A DNA stretch of 64,000 nucleotides from Albidovulum denitrificans. Lineage in GTDB: Bacteria; Pseudomonadota; Alphaproteobacteria; Rhodobacterales; Rhodobacteraceae. The notes beneath the pieces were generated by a model. It saw only the letters and a list, made by a program, of their open reading frames with translations. It was not told where the DNA came from and made no database searches. A program made the translations under genes and the position numbers. Shown one piece after another: positions 39,845 through 49,301 of this stretch; the first letter of the stretch is position 1, and each line of letters starts with the position of its first letter. The DNA is taken from NCBI RefSeq assembly GCF_002973535.1, contig NZ_PVEP01000003.1:186001-250000 (forward strand), given 5' to 3'.

Positions 39845-41059
39845 ATGGAAATCACGCCCGCAATGCTCATCTCGATTCAGCCTCAGCCGCCTGCGGCGCC
39901 TGCAAAAGATACGGCCGACGGTACCAGGACGCGGGACACGGAGCGCGACGATTCGGGGGCCTTCGCGGCCTGTTTCGCGGGGATGGCGGCGCCTGTGCCG
40001 ATGCCCGCGGCCGCTGCGGGGGAACGCCCGACCCCGGAGGGGGCCGAGGGCAAGGCGGTGCTGGAACCGGCTTTGGCGGCGGACGGGGGCGAAGCGGGGC
40101 TGGCCCCCGGCGCGGCGAAGGTTGCCGACGCCACCGACCCGATGGTCGAAGCCAAAGCGGCTGCCTCTATGCACGACGCACCCGGCCAGCCGTCACTGGT
40201 GACAGAAACGCCGACGCTTTCGGAAACCGGGAATGCGCCGGAGGGGACGCCGTCGGCCACACCGGACGCTGAGCCGGGTGGGCTTGCGCCCGACGGCAGT
40301 GACGGCAAGGCTGAAGCCGCCAACCAGGGCGGCGCGCCTCAGGCCAGCAAAGCGGAAGACAGCAAGGCCCGCACGATGGTTGCGGAATTGACCGACCTCC
40401 CCACCGACGACGGGGCCGGGCCGGACACCGCCCCTGCCGTCAAAAGTACACCCGCGCAGCACGCTTCCGGGTCTGGCGATCCGTCCCCCACGCCATCTGT
40501 GGCCAAGGAAGCCGCGACGATGGGATCGGACGGCTCCGGGACGGCCGCGACACCTCTGCCATCCGTGGCCACCACTCCGGCCGGGACGCAACCGCAGCAC
40601 ATCTCCGACGGCCCCGCCCCGCAGACCACCCAGCAGGGCGCGGGCATTACCGATATCGGTCGGCAGGCCGCCCACTCCGTCGCCCACGCGATCCGTCATA
40701 TGGAAGGCGGTTCGGTCGAAATCGCGCTTTCGCCAGAAGAACTGGGCCACATCCGCCTGCTTTTGCGCGACCACACGACGGCGACGCCGACGGTGACCCT
40801 GCATGCCGACCGGGCCGACACGCTCGACCTGATGCGGCGGCATATCGACATTCTGGCGCAGGACCTGCGCGACATGGGCTATCGCGACGTGTCGTTTTCC
40901 TTCGGGGGTCAGACCCATGACGGCGGCGCCACTGCGCGCCAGCACATGTTCCGGGCCGACCCGATCGACACGCTGGACACCCCGCAGGGCAAGACCCCGC
41001 CCGCCCCGATCCATCAAAGCCGCCCCGCCCCCGACGGCGCGCTCGACCTTCGTATCTAG
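39845..41059 (+). CDS. fliK: Hook-length control protein FliK
   Basis: 404 residues. A long low-complexity Ala/Pro/Thr/Gly-rich ruler (about 10-270) precedes the Flg_hook domain (about 275-345): GSVEIALSPEELGHIRLLLRDH, then LRRHIDILAQDLRDMGYRDVSFSF-type sequence. FliK measures the hook and triggers FlhB switching. The N-terminus is uncertain: ATG 39845 or GTG 39830. It is followed 9 nt later by flgD, its usual partner gene. Confidence 0.88.
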   Translation: MEITPAMLISIQPQPPAAPAKDTADGTRTRDTERDDSGAFAACFAGMAAPVPMPAAAAGERPTPEGAEGKAVLEPALAADGGEAGLAPGAAKVADATDPMVEAKAAASMHDAPGQPSLVTETPTLSETGNAPEGTPSATPDAEPGGLAPDGSDGKAEAANQGGAPQASKAEDSKARTMVAELTDLPTDDGAGPDTAPAVKSTPAQHASGSGDPSPTPSVAKEAATMGSDGSGTAATPLPSVATTPAGTQPQHISDGPAPQTTQQGAGITDIGRQAAHSVAHAIRHMEGGSVEIALSPEELGHIRLLLRDHTTATPTVTLHADRADTLDLMRRHIDILAQDLRDMGYRDVSFSFGGQTHDGGATARQHMFRADPIDTLDTPQGKTPPAPIHQSRPAPDGALDLRI

Positions 41060-41068
41060 GACCCAGAG

Positions 41069-41737
41069 ATGAGCACCATTTCCCCCGTCACGACCACCGC
41101 CGCCACCTCGACCGCACAGGCCGGCACGTCCGATCAGGGCGCGCTTCTCAGCAGCGATTTTCAGGTCTTTCTGAAAATGCTGACCACGCAGGCCCGCAAT
41201 CAGGACCCGCTGAACCCGATGGATTCGAGCGATTATGCCCAGCAGCTTGCGACCTTCTCGGGCGTGGAGCAGCAGGTCAGGACCAACACCCTTCTCGAAT
41301 CCCTCGCCGCCCAGCTTGGCGGCGGCGGGTTGACGCAATATGCCCCATGGGTGGGGATGGAGGCGCGGGTGACGGCGCCCGTCTCCTTCGATGGCGCGCC
41401 ACTGACGCTTTATCTGTCGCCGGTCTCGGGCGCGGACAGGGCCGATCTGGTCACACTCGATTCCGCCGGGAATGAGGTCGCGCGCTATACTGCGCCGGTG
41501 GGGACCGGCTCCATCGTCTGGGCCGGGACGGATGCGACGGGGCAGTCGCTGCCCTCGGGCACCTACAGCTTCCGGCTTGAGGGGTATTCCGGCGACACGC
41601 TGATCGGCGCCACCGCCGTCGAAAGCTATGCCCGCATCAACGAGGTGCGCAGCGATCAGGCGGGGACGGTCTTTACCCTCGACAGCGGGGCAGAGGTCAC
41701 CGTGAACGACATCGGTGCGCTGCGCGCCGCCGGGTAA
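41069..41737 (+). CDS. flgD: Hook cap / hook assembly protein FlgD
   Basis: 222 residues. It caps the growing hook. The N-terminal motif is typical: SSDFQVFLKMLTTQARNQDPLNPMDSSDYAQQLATFSGVEQQV, with keys FLKML, QDPLNP, QLA.FS.VEQ. The C-terminal half is a FlgD Ig/tudor-like domain (IVWAGTDATGQSLPSGTYSF). It ends the flagellar locus, 3 nt from convergent ubiB. Confidence 0.95.
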   Translation: MSTISPVTTTAATSTAQAGTSDQGALLSSDFQVFLKMLTTQARNQDPLNPMDSSDYAQQLATFSGVEQQVRTNTLLESLAAQLGGGGLTQYAPWVGMEARVTAPVSFDGAPLTLYLSPVSGADRADLVTLDSAGNEVARYTAPVGTGSIVWAGTDATGQSLPSGTYSFRLEGYSGDTLIGATAVESYARINEVRSDQAGTVFTLDSGAEVTVNDIGALRAAG

Positions 41738-41740
41738 ACG

Positions 41741-43270
41741 TCAGAACCAGCGCTCCAGCGCGAAGGCCAGAACGGCGATCAGCCCGCCCGCCGCCAGCAG
41801 GGCCAGCCGTTCGCCCAGACGGCCCCTGGGCGCGGGCACCTCACGCTCTGTCTGCCTTGTCAGCATCTGTTCGGCGATCTGCGGCAGGCGGGGGCCGAAA
41901 CGGCCCAGAACCTGCGCCGTCCTGACCAGATCGCGGATCAACGCGCGGGGGCCGATGTTTTCCTTGATATAGCGTTCGACCACGGGGCGCGCCGATTGCC
42001 AGATGTTCATGTTGGGATCGAGAGAGCGCGCGACGCCTTCAACAACCACCATGGTCCGTTGCAACAGGATCAGCTCGGTCCGCGTTTGCATCCCGAACCG
42101 CTCCGTCACCTCGAAAAGATAGGACAGGAGCCTTGCCATGGAGATGCGGCTGGCATCCATGCCAAAGATCGGCTCCCCCACGGCGCGCAGGGCGCGGGCG
42201 AATTCGTCGATGTCGCGGTCGGCGGGGACATAGCCCGCCTCGAAATGCACCTCGGCCACGCGGCGGTAATCGCGACGGATGAAGCCGATCAGGATCTCGG
42301 CATAGACGCGGCGGGTATATTCGTCGATATGCCCCATGATGCCGAAGTCATAGGCGATGATATCGCCCGAGGCGGACACCTTCAGGTTGCCCTGGTGCAT
42401 GTCGGCGTGAAAGAACCCGTCGCGCAGCGCGTGGCTGAGGAAAAGTTGCAGCACCCGTTCGGCCAGCGCGTTCAGGTCATGCCCGGCAGCCTTCAGCGCC
42501 GGAACGTCGCCCAGCGCGATCCCCTCGGCCCAGCCCAGCGTCATCACCCGGCGCGAGGACAGGTCCCAAAGCGGCACCGGCACCGCAAAGCCCGCGTCCC
42601 CTTCGGTGTTCTTGGCGAATTCGGAGGCCGCGGCACTTTCCAGCCGCAGGTCCAGCTCGCCCATCACCACGCCCTCGAAATGGTCGATGACATCGGTGGG
42701 CCGCAGGCGGCGCGAGGCGGGGGAGAGGGTTTCGATCAGCTTCGCGGCAAAGTGAAAGGCGTCGATGTCGCGGCGAAAGGCGCGTTCGATCCCCGGCCGC
42801 AGCACCTTGACGGCCACGTCCTTGCCCTCAGCCGCCGTGCGGGCGCGGTGGACCTGCGCGATGGAGGCGGCGGCGACGGGTTCGCCGAATTCGGTGAAAA
42901 GGTCGGCCATCGGGTGACCAAGCTCTTCCTCCAGCGTCGCGATGGCGACCTTTCTGGGGAAGGGCGGCAGCTTGTCCTGCAAGACGCGAAGCTGGTTGGC
43001 CAGCTCGGTCCCGACGACGTCGGGACGGGTCGAAAGGACCTGGCCGAACTTGATATAGGCCGGGCCAAGGGCCGTCAGCGCGCGCGTCACAGGCGGCAGC
43101 GCCGGGTCGCCGCGATAGCCGAGCCACTTGAACGGCCAGCCGAGGACGCGGGCGGCAAGGCGCAGGCGCGGCGGCGCTTCCATCGCCTCAAGCGCGACGC
43201 TCATCGCGCCGGTGCGCTCGAAGGTCGCGCCGGTGCGGATCAGGCGCCAGATGTTATGCGGGCCGCGCAC
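41741..43270 (-). CDS. ubiB: Ubiquinone biosynthesis kinase-like protein UbiB
   Basis: 509 residues, atypical kinase/ATPase needed for coenzyme Q synthesis. Motifs: KFGQ (KxGQ loop replacing the P-loop), AAASIAQVHRA, VKVLRPG, HADMHQGNLKV and YDFG. Two C-terminal membrane helices follow (LALLAAGGLIAVLAFALERWF). The start is GTG at 43270, giving the conserved MRGPHNIWRLIRTG-type N-terminus, one base after the ubiE stop with GAGG as ribosome site. Confidence 0.95.
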   Translation of the reverse strand: MRGPHNIWRLIRTGATFERTGAMSVALEAMEAPPRLRLAARVLGWPFKWLGYRGDPALPPVTRALTALGPAYIKFGQVLSTRPDVVGTELANQLRVLQDKLPPFPRKVAIATLEEELGHPMADLFTEFGEPVAAASIAQVHRARTAAEGKDVAVKVLRPGIERAFRRDIDAFHFAAKLIETLSPASRRLRPTDVIDHFEGVVMGELDLRLESAAASEFAKNTEGDAGFAVPVPLWDLSSRRVMTLGWAEGIALGDVPALKAAGHDLNALAERVLQLFLSHALRDGFFHADMHQGNLKVSASGDIIAYDFGIMGHIDEYTRRVYAEILIGFIRRDYRRVAEVHFEAGYVPADRDIDEFARALRAVGEPIFGMDASRISMARLLSYLFEVTERFGMQTRTELILLQRTMVVVEGVARSLDPNMNIWQSARPVVERYIKENIGPRALIRDLVRTAQVLGRFGPRLPQIAEQMLTRQTEREVPAPRGRLGERLALLAAGGLIAVLAFALERWF

Positions 43271-43271
43271 C

Positions 43272-44024
43272 TCAGATCTTCCAGCCGGAATGGAGCGCGG
43301 CGACCCCCATCGTCAGGTTGCGATACTTCACCTGCTCAAACCCTGCCTGACGGATCATGGTGGCGAAGCTGTCCTGATCGGGGAACTTGCGGATCGATTC
43401 CACGAGGTACTGATAGCTGTCGCGGTCATTCGCCACCGCCTGCCCCATCGCCGGGATCACATTGAAGGAATAGCGGTCATAGGCCCATTGCAGCGCCGGG
43501 TTCGGCAGTTGGCTGAACTCCAACACCATCAGCCGCCCGCCGGGTTTCAGCACGCGAAACGCCTCGGCCAGCGCATCGGGAATGCGGGTGACGTTCCTGA
43601 TGCCGAAGCTGATCGTGTAGACGTCAAAGGTATTGTCCGCGAAGGGCAGCGCCATCGCGTCGCCCACGACCCAGTCGAGCCGGTCGGCAAGGTTTTCGGC
43701 CTCGGCCCGTTTCTGCCCCTCGATCAACATCGATTCCGTCATGTCGAGGACGGTCGCGCGCGCCTCGGGCGCACGGGCAAGGAAGCGGAAGGCGATGTCG
43801 CCGGTCCCGCCCGCCACGTCAAGCAGACGCTGCCCCGCGCGCGGCGCAAGCCAGTCCATCATCGCGTCCTTCCACAGACGATGGATACCGACCGACATCA
43901 GGTCGTTCATCAGGTCATAGCGGTTGGCGACGCGCGTGAACACGCCATGCACCATGCCTGCCTTTTCGTCCTCGGCGACGGTCTGGAACCCGAAATGCGT
44001 CTCGCGGGCGTGTTGTTCTGTCAT
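43272..44024 (-). CDS. ubiE: Ubiquinone/menaquinone C-methyltransferase UbiE
   Basis: 250 residues. C-methylation of the benzoquinol ring in ubiquinone synthesis (SAM-dependent). Motif I is [15 protein letters not shown], with [11 protein letters not shown]-like [17 protein letters not shown] and [11 protein letters not shown] diagnostic of UbiE. ATG 44024 is chosen because [21 protein letters not shown] is the family N-terminus; the longer frame is antisense to mutM. Co-transcribed with ubiB and divergent from mutM. Confidence 0.96.
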   Translation of the reverse strand: MTEQHARETHFGFQTVAEDEKAGMVHGVFTRVANRYDLMNDLMSVGIHRLWKDAMMDWLAPRAGQRLLDVAGGTGDIAFRFLARAPEARATVLDMTESMLIEGQKRAEAENLADRLDWVVGDAMALPFADNTFDVYTISFGIRNVTRIPDALAEAFRVLKPGGRLMVLEFSQLPNPALQWAYDRYSFNVIPAMGQAVANDRDSYQYLVESIRKFPDQDSFATMIRQAGFEQVKYRNLTMGVAALHSGWKI

Positions 44025-44106
44025 CGGGCCTTGCCGTTTATGCAAACTCCCCCTCCTTATAAGGGCCTTGGCCGCCATGACAATGCGGCGCGATGGCTGG
44101 AGCGAC

Positions 44107-44958
44107 ATGCCCGAACTGCCCGAAGTGGAAACCGTGCGCCGCGGCCTCATGCCCGTGATCGAGGGGCGGGTGATCGTGACAGCCGACATCCGGCGCCCCG
44201 ACCTGCGCTTTGCGCTGCCCGAAGGCATGGCCGGGCGGCTGACGGGCGCGCGTGTCCTGCGGCTGACGCGGCGGTCGAAATACATCCTTGCCGATCTGTC
44301 CACGGATGAGACGCTTCTGATCCATCTGGGCATGTCGGGCCGCATCCTGATTTCGGGCGATACACTCGGCGCGTTCCATCACGCCCACCCTGCGCCGGAA
44401 AAGCATGACCATGTCGTGCTGGATTTCGACAACGGCGCGCGCGTCACCTTCAACGATGCGCGCCGGTTCGGGGCGATGGACCTGATGCCCACCGCCGGGC
44501 GGGACTCGCATTGGCTGCTGCGCGACCTCGGGCCGGAGCCCCTGGGCAATGCGTTTCACGAGGACTACCTGATCGCGCGGCTGAAGGGGCGGCGGATGCC
44601 GATCAAGGCCGCGCTTCTGGATCAGCGTATCGTGGCCGGGCTTGGCAATATCTATGTCAGCGAGATCCTGCACCGCGCGGGCATCGACCCGCGCCGGGTG
44701 GCGGGGCGCATTTCCGACGCCCGCCTTGCCACCCTTGTCCCGCTGACCCGCGCGGTCCTGGCCGAGGCGATCGAGGCGGGCGGATCGTCCTTGCGCGACT
44801 ATCGCCGGACGGATGGGGAGCTTGGCTATTTCCAGCATGCCTTCCGCGTCTATGATCGCGAAGGCGCGCCCTGCCCCACGCCGGGATGCGACGGGCATGT
44901 GCGCCGCATCGTCCAGTCGGGCCGGTCGACCTTCCATTGTCCGAAATGCCAAAGATGA
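44107..44958 (+). CDS. mutM: Formamidopyrimidine-DNA glycosylase (Fpg/MutM)
   Basis: 283 residues. It excises 8-oxoguanine and cuts the DNA backbone. The catalytic N-terminus is [14 protein letters not shown] (P1/E2 after Met removal), with KYILADL lysine and the C-terminal zinc finger CPTPGC...[17 protein letters not shown] is the conserved helix-two-turn-helix segment. ATG 44107 is required because the active proline must be terminal. Confidence 0.97.
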   Translation: MPELPEVETVRRGLMPVIEGRVIVTADIRRPDLRFALPEGMAGRLTGARVLRLTRRSKYILADLSTDETLLIHLGMSGRILISGDTLGAFHHAHPAPEKHDHVVLDFDNGARVTFNDARRFGAMDLMPTAGRDSHWLLRDLGPEPLGNAFHEDYLIARLKGRRMPIKAALLDQRIVAGLGNIYVSEILHRAGIDPRRVAGRISDARLATLVPLTRAVLAEAIEAGGSSLRDYRRTDGELGYFQHAFRVYDREGAPCPTPGCDGHVRRIVQSGRSTFHCPKCQR

Positions 44959-45017
44959 CTTGATCGCCCCCGCATGGCTGTTAGGACTCGGTCAAAGTCA
45001 CGCAAAGGCGAGGACCC

Positions 45018-45794
45018 ATGGCTTACCAAACGATCGTGGTCGATATCGAGGACGACGTCGCCCTGATCCGGCTTAACCGGCCGGACGCCCTGAATGCCAT
45101 CAACTCGAAGGTGGTCGAGGAACTGACCGAGGCGCTTGGCGCGGCCGAAGGCAATGACAAGGTGCGCGCAGTCGTTCTGACCGGCTCGGAAAAGGCCTTT
45201 GCCGCCGGTGCCGACATCAAGGAGATGTCGGAGAAAAGCTTCGTCGATGTCTTCACCTCCGACATGTTCGGGCCTTTGAACGAGGCCTTCCTGCGCTTTC
45301 GCAAGCCGGTCATCGCCGCAGTGTCGGGCTATGCCCTTGGCGGCGGCTGCGAGCTTGCGCTGATGTGCGATTTCATCATCGCCGCGGATAACGCGAAATT
45401 CGGCCAGCCGGAGATCAACCTTGGCGTCGTCGCGGGTATCGGCGGCACCCAGCGCCTGACCCGCATCGTGGGCAAGTCCAAGGCGATGGACATGCACCTG
45501 ACCGGGCGTTTCATGGACGCCGCCGAGGCAGAGCGCAGCGGGGTCGCCTCGCGCGTGGTGCCTTTGGCCAAGCTGATGCCCGAGGCGATGGGCGTGGCGC
45601 GCAAGATTGCCGAGAAATCGCAGGTCGCCGTGATGACGGTGAAGGAAGCCGTCAACCGCAGCTATGAGACGACGCTGCGCGAGGGGCTTCTTTTCGAACG
45701 CCGCGTCTTTCATGCGCTTTTCGCGACCGAGGATCAGAAGGAAGGCATGCAGGCATTCCTTGAGAAAAGAGAGCCGCAGTTCCGCGACAAATAG
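45018..45794 (+). CDS. Enoyl-CoA hydratase (crotonase family)
   Basis: 258 residues. Hydrates trans-2-enoyl-CoA in fatty-acid or amino-acid degradation. Oxyanion-hole motifs AFAAGADIKEM and YALGGGCELALMCD are present, and the two catalytic glutamates are expected in GQPEINLGVVAGIGGTQRL and the earlier ADIKEM helix region. ATG 45018 after AGGCGAGGACC. A housekeeping-like enzyme between mutM and rpsT. Confidence 0.93.
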   Translation: MAYQTIVVDIEDDVALIRLNRPDALNAINSKVVEELTEALGAAEGNDKVRAVVLTGSEKAFAAGADIKEMSEKSFVDVFTSDMFGPLNEAFLRFRKPVIAAVSGYALGGGCELALMCDFIIAADNAKFGQPEINLGVVAGIGGTQRLTRIVGKSKAMDMHLTGRFMDAAEAERSGVASRVVPLAKLMPEAMGVARKIAEKSQVAVMTVKEAVNRSYETTLREGLLFERRVFHALFATEDQKEGMQAFLEKREPQFRDK

Positions 45795-45819
45795 GGCGAG
45801 AAAGCCGCAGAAGGTGTGT

Positions 45820-45848
45820 TGACTTATCCCCGAGTCGGCCCTAGAAGC
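45820..45848 (+). promoter_or_regulatory. Sigma-70-type promoter for rpsT
   Basis: -35 TTGACT (45820-45825), 17-nt spacer, -10 TAGAAG (45843-45848), 44 nt before the rpsT start. The -35 matches 5 of 6 consensus bases. Confidence 0.6.
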
Positions 45849-45891
45849 GCGGCTTCAGATTTACCCGAACCGAAATCGGAAGACATAACAA

Positions 45892-46158
45892 ATGGCCAAC
45901 ACGCCCCAGTCCAAGAAGCGCGCCCGCCAGGCCGAGCGTCGTCAGGATGTGAACAAGGCGCGCCGCTCGCGGATTCGGACCTTCCTGCGCAAGGTCGAAG
46001 AGGCGATCGCGTCCGGCAATCACGAAACCGCCACCGCCGCGCTGCGCGCCGCCCAGCCGGAAATGGCGCGGGGCGTTGCCAAGGGCGTCGTTCACAAGAA
46101 CACGCTGGCGCGCAAGATGTCGCGCCTCTCCGCGCGGGTGAAATCGCTCGCCGCCTGA
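45892..46158 (+). CDS. rpsT: 30S ribosomal protein S20
   Basis: 88 residues, basic, helical protein of the small ribosomal subunit. Family pattern: [29 protein letters not shown], then [20 protein letters not shown]. It has its own promoter (45820) and a good intrinsic terminator (46186-46213). Placement just before dnaA is common in this order. Confidence 0.97.
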   Translation: MANTPQSKKRARQAERRQDVNKARRSRIRTFLRKVEEAIASGNHETATAALRAAQPEMARGVAKGVVHKNTLARKMSRLSARVKSLAA

Positions 46159-46185
46159 TCGCAAAGCGGTCCTGAGAAGTTTCGG

Positions 46186-46213
46186 AAGGCGTGGTGCAAG
46201 CCACGCCTTTTTT
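46186..46213 (+). terminator. Intrinsic terminator of rpsT
   Basis: AAGGCGTGG (46186-46194), loop TGCAAG, CCACGCCTT (46201-46209) followed by a T-run to 46213. The clearest classical terminator in the window. Confidence 0.85.
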
Positions 46214-46665
46214 GTGCTTTTCGAACCTTTTGGGCGGTTCTGTGCCCCTTTTGCACAGGCTCTCGGATTCTCTTCGGCAAAGGGTGAGTCAAGAGCGAAG
46301 ATCGGTTGCCCCCGCTTCGGGCGGCTTGGTAGCTTCAGCCTTGCGATTCACATCGTCCTTGGGGGGACATGCGGTAACCTTGGACAGATCGGCGGCTGCA
46401 CCCGATCCGTCCGCCATGCAGGCCGAACAAATGGCCGCAAGGGATACTGAAACGACGGGGGCGTCCGCCTCTGCGCTGCTGCCGATTCAACCGGGGGTCC
46501 TCTCTGGTTGAGCTTGTGGCCATGTCCAATTCGAAGATGCTTCCGGCCGGAGGCAGGTGTTCCGGCGCTTCGGCGCCACACTGTCCGGCTGTGCGGCGCG
46601 ATGGATCGCTCGGTAGGAACCGGCGCGTGTTGCGCCGCAAAAAGTTAAAATTGGGCAAGGAACAA
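46214..46665 (+). other. Leader/spacer before dnaA
   Basis: 452 nt without a supportable gene. Contents: an inverted repeat CTGTGC (46240-46245) / GCACAG (46253-46258) and an A/T-rich run just before dnaA (about 46640-46665). No good copy of the DnaA box TTATCCACA was found by eye, so it is not called as oriC. The dnaA promoter must lie here. Confidence 0.5.
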
Positions 46666-48033
46666 ATGACCGAGGATTCGTGGGGGATCGTCCGCAAGCA
46701 ACTTCTCAAGACGGTCGGAGAGAATAACTTCGCCTCATGGATCGAACCCTTGACCGTTCTGGACTTCGACGAGGGTATCCTGCGCTTTCTGGTGCCGACG
46801 AAGTTCATGCGTGACTGGGTGTCGCGCAATTTCGCCGACACGATCCTGAACCAGTTCCGGCAGAACAAGGTCGCGGTCGAGCGGGTAGAGTTCCACGTCG
46901 CGGCCCCTGAGGCCCGCCCCACGCCTACCGCACGCGCCGCAACCCGCGCCGCGCGCCCTGCCGCCCCACAGCGCGCGTCCGATGATGCAGAGCTTCCGGG
47001 CGCCCCGCTCGATTCCCGCTTCACCTTTGACAGTTTCGTGGTCGGCAAGCCGAACGAGCTTGCCCATGCCGCCGCCCGCCGTGTCGCCGAAGGCGGGCCG
47101 GTCACCTTCAACCCGCTTTTCCTTTATGGTGGCGTCGGCCTTGGCAAGACCCACCTGATGCATGCGATCGCGCATGAATTGCAGAACGGCCAGCCTGAAC
47201 TGCGCGTGCTTTACCTGTCGGCCGAACAGTTCATGTACCGCTTCGTCCAGGCGCTGCGCGACAAGCAGATCATGAGCTTCAAGGAGCTGTTCCGTTCCGT
47301 CGACGTGCTGATGGTCGATGATGTCCAGTTCATCGCCGGCAAGGACAGCACGCAGGACGAATTCTTCCACACCTTCAACGCGCTGGTCGATCAGAACAAG
47401 CAGATTGTCATCTCCGCCGACCGCGCGCCGGGCGAGATCAAGGGTCTGGAAGAGCGGATCAAGAGCCGGTTGCAATGCGGCCTTGTCGTCGACCTGCACC
47501 CGACCGACTACGAGCTGCGCCTTGGCATCCTGCAACAGAAGGCCGAGAACTACCGGGCGCAGAACCCCGGCCTTCGGATCGACGGCGGGGTTCTCGAATT
47601 CCTCGCCCATCGGATCACGACCAATGTCCGGGTGCTGGAAGGCGCGCTGACGCGGCTCTTTGCCTTTGCCTCGCTTGTGGGGCGCGAGATTTCCCTCGAC
47701 CTCGCGCAGGATTGTCTGGCGGACGTCCTGCGCACCTCCAGCCAGAAGGTCACGATCGAGGAGATCCAGCGCAAGGTCAGCGAGCATTTCAACATCCGCC
47801 TTGCCGACATGATCGGCCCCAAACGGGTGCGCACCATCGCCCGGCCGCGGCAGGTCGCGATGTATCTGGCCAAGACGATGACTACCCGCTCCCTCCCCGA
47901 GATCGGGCGCCGCTTTGGCGGGCGCGATCACACCACGATCATGCACGGGATACGGAAGGTGGAGGAGTTGATGTCTACCGACAGCCAACTGGCCGAAGAC
48001 ATCAATCTTCTGCGCCGCTTGCTTGAGGCGTGA
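46666..48033 (+). CDS. dnaA: Chromosomal replication initiator DnaA
   Basis: 455 residues. Domain I (about 1-85, SWGIVRKQLLKTVGENNFASWIEPL), an Ala/Pro-rich linker domain II, AAA+ domain III with Walker A GGVGLGKTHLM and Walker B MVDDVQFIAGK, and domain IV DNA-binding helix-turn-helix ending GGRDHTTIMHGIRKVEEL. ATG 46666 with AAGGA upstream is the homologous start; 50 upstream in-frame residues are not DnaA-like. dnaN follows. Confidence 0.97.
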   Translation: MTEDSWGIVRKQLLKTVGENNFASWIEPLTVLDFDEGILRFLVPTKFMRDWVSRNFADTILNQFRQNKVAVERVEFHVAAPEARPTPTARAATRAARPAAPQRASDDAELPGAPLDSRFTFDSFVVGKPNELAHAAARRVAEGGPVTFNPLFLYGGVGLGKTHLMHAIAHELQNGQPELRVLYLSAEQFMYRFVQALRDKQIMSFKELFRSVDVLMVDDVQFIAGKDSTQDEFFHTFNALVDQNKQIVISADRAPGEIKGLEERIKSRLQCGLVVDLHPTDYELRLGILQQKAENYRAQNPGLRIDGGVLEFLAHRITTNVRVLEGALTRLFAFASLVGREISLDLAQDCLADVLRTSSQKVTIEEIQRKVSEHFNIRLADMIGPKRVRTIARPRQVAMYLAKTMTTRSLPEIGRRFGGRDHTTIMHGIRKVEELMSTDSQLAEDINLLRRLLEA

Positions 48034-48094
48034 CCAGAAGCGCCTTGACCACCCCATCAATCCATCGGACATTCCCGAAAATTCTTGAGCCACG

Positions 48095-48117
48095 GGGGAA
48101 AGTTGCTACTTTTCCCC
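48095..48117 (+). promoter_or_regulatory. Hairpin in the dnaA-dnaN gap
   Basis: GGGGAAAGT (48095-48103), loop TGCT, ACTTTTCCCC (48108-48117), one bulged T. It lies 26 nt before dnaN and might modulate dnaN expression; there is no terminal T-run. Confidence 0.3.
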
Positions 48118-48142
48118 TCCCGGCGACGTCAAGGGGACGGAC

Positions 48143-49261
48143 ATGAAGATCAGCATCGAACGCGCCACGCTTCTCAAGGCGGTCGGACAGGCCCAATCGG
48201 TCGTCGAAAGGCGCAACACGATCCCGATCCTGGCCAACGTGCTGATGGAGGCCGAGGGCGACACCGTCAGCTTCCGCGCCACAGATCTGGACATCGAGGT
48301 GGTGGACAAGGCCCCGGCGCAGGTCGAGCGCGCGGGCGCCACGACCGTGTCGGCGGTGATGCTGCACGAAATCGTCCGCAAACTGCCGGACGGCGCGCTG
48401 GTGCAACTGACCGATGACGGCGCCTCGGGCCGGTTGACGGTGCAGGCGGGGCGGTCGGTCTTTTCACTGGCGACGCTGCCGAAGGAAGACTTCCCGGTGA
48501 TGGCGTCTTCGGAATACAGCGCCAATTTCTCCGCCCCCGCGCCGATGCTGCGGCGGCTTTTCGACAAGTCGAAATTCGCGATCTCGACCGAAGAGACGCG
48601 CTATTACCTGAACGGCGTCTACATGCATGTCGCGCAGGGCGAACAGGGTCCGGCGCTGCGTTGCGTGGCGACCGACGGCCACCGCCTTGCCCGGATCGAC
48701 GCGCCGCTGCCGCAAGGCGCCGACGACATGCCGGGCGTGATCGTCCCCCGCAAGACGGTGGGCGAATTGCGCAAGCTTCTGGAAGACGATGAGGCGCAGA
48801 TCGCGGTGTCAGTGTCTGAGACCAAGGTGCGCTTTGCGACACCCGCGATCACGCTGACCTCCAAGGTCATCGACGGCACCTTCCCCGACTATTCCCGCGT
48901 GATCCCGATCGGCAACACCCGCCGGCTTGAGGTGGACGCGGCAGAGTTCGCGAAGGCCGTGGACAGGGTCGCAACCGTGTCCTCCGAACGCTCCCGCGCG
49001 GTGAAGCTGTCCCTGGATGAGGACCGTCTGATCCTGTCGGTCAACGCCCCTGACAGTGGCGCTGCCGAGGAAGAGCTTGCCGTGGCCTATGGCGACGAGA
49101 AACTCGATATTGGCTTTAACGCCAAATACTTGCTGGAAATCGCAAGCCAGGTGGACCGTGAGAATGCGGTGTTCCTGTTCAACTCCTCCGGCGATCCGAC
49201 GCTGATGCGCGAAGGCAATGACACCTCGGCGGTCTATGTCGTGATGCCGATGCGCGTCTGA
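48143..49261 (+). CDS. dnaN: DNA polymerase III sliding clamp, beta subunit
   Basis: 372 residues, three-fold repeated clamp domains. Begins MKISIERATLLKAVGQAQSVVERRNTIPIL, contains DGHRLAR-type TDGHRLARID and LKDGTFPDY-like VIDGTFPDYSRVIP, and ends YVVMPMRV, the standard DnaN C-terminus (VMPMR binding-pocket residues). It lies between dnaA and recF as in most bacteria. Confidence 0.97.
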   Translation: MKISIERATLLKAVGQAQSVVERRNTIPILANVLMEAEGDTVSFRATDLDIEVVDKAPAQVERAGATTVSAVMLHEIVRKLPDGALVQLTDDGASGRLTVQAGRSVFSLATLPKEDFPVMASSEYSANFSAPAPMLRRLFDKSKFAISTEETRYYLNGVYMHVAQGEQGPALRCVATDGHRLARIDAPLPQGADDMPGVIVPRKTVGELRKLLEDDEAQIAVSVSETKVRFATPAITLTSKVIDGTFPDYSRVIPIGNTRRLEVDAAEFAKAVDRVATVSSERSRAVKLSLDEDRLILSVNAPDSGAAEEELAVAYGDEKLDIGFNAKYLLEIASQVDRENAVFLFNSSGDPTLMREGNDTSAVYVVMPMRV

Positions 49262-49301
49262 TCCGGCCGCCGGTCGGATCGCTGGGGAAAGTGGGGGCGC
49301 T

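Noticed and set aside
39842-41059. Repetitive Ala/Pro/Gly composition in fliK considered as a repeat or assembly artefact
   Set aside because: Hook-length rulers normally have such low-complexity sequence and the C-terminal Flg_hook domain is intact.
45826-45834. TTATCCCCG, a near match to a DnaA box
   Set aside because: Two mismatches, single copy and embedded in the rpsT promoter spacer.
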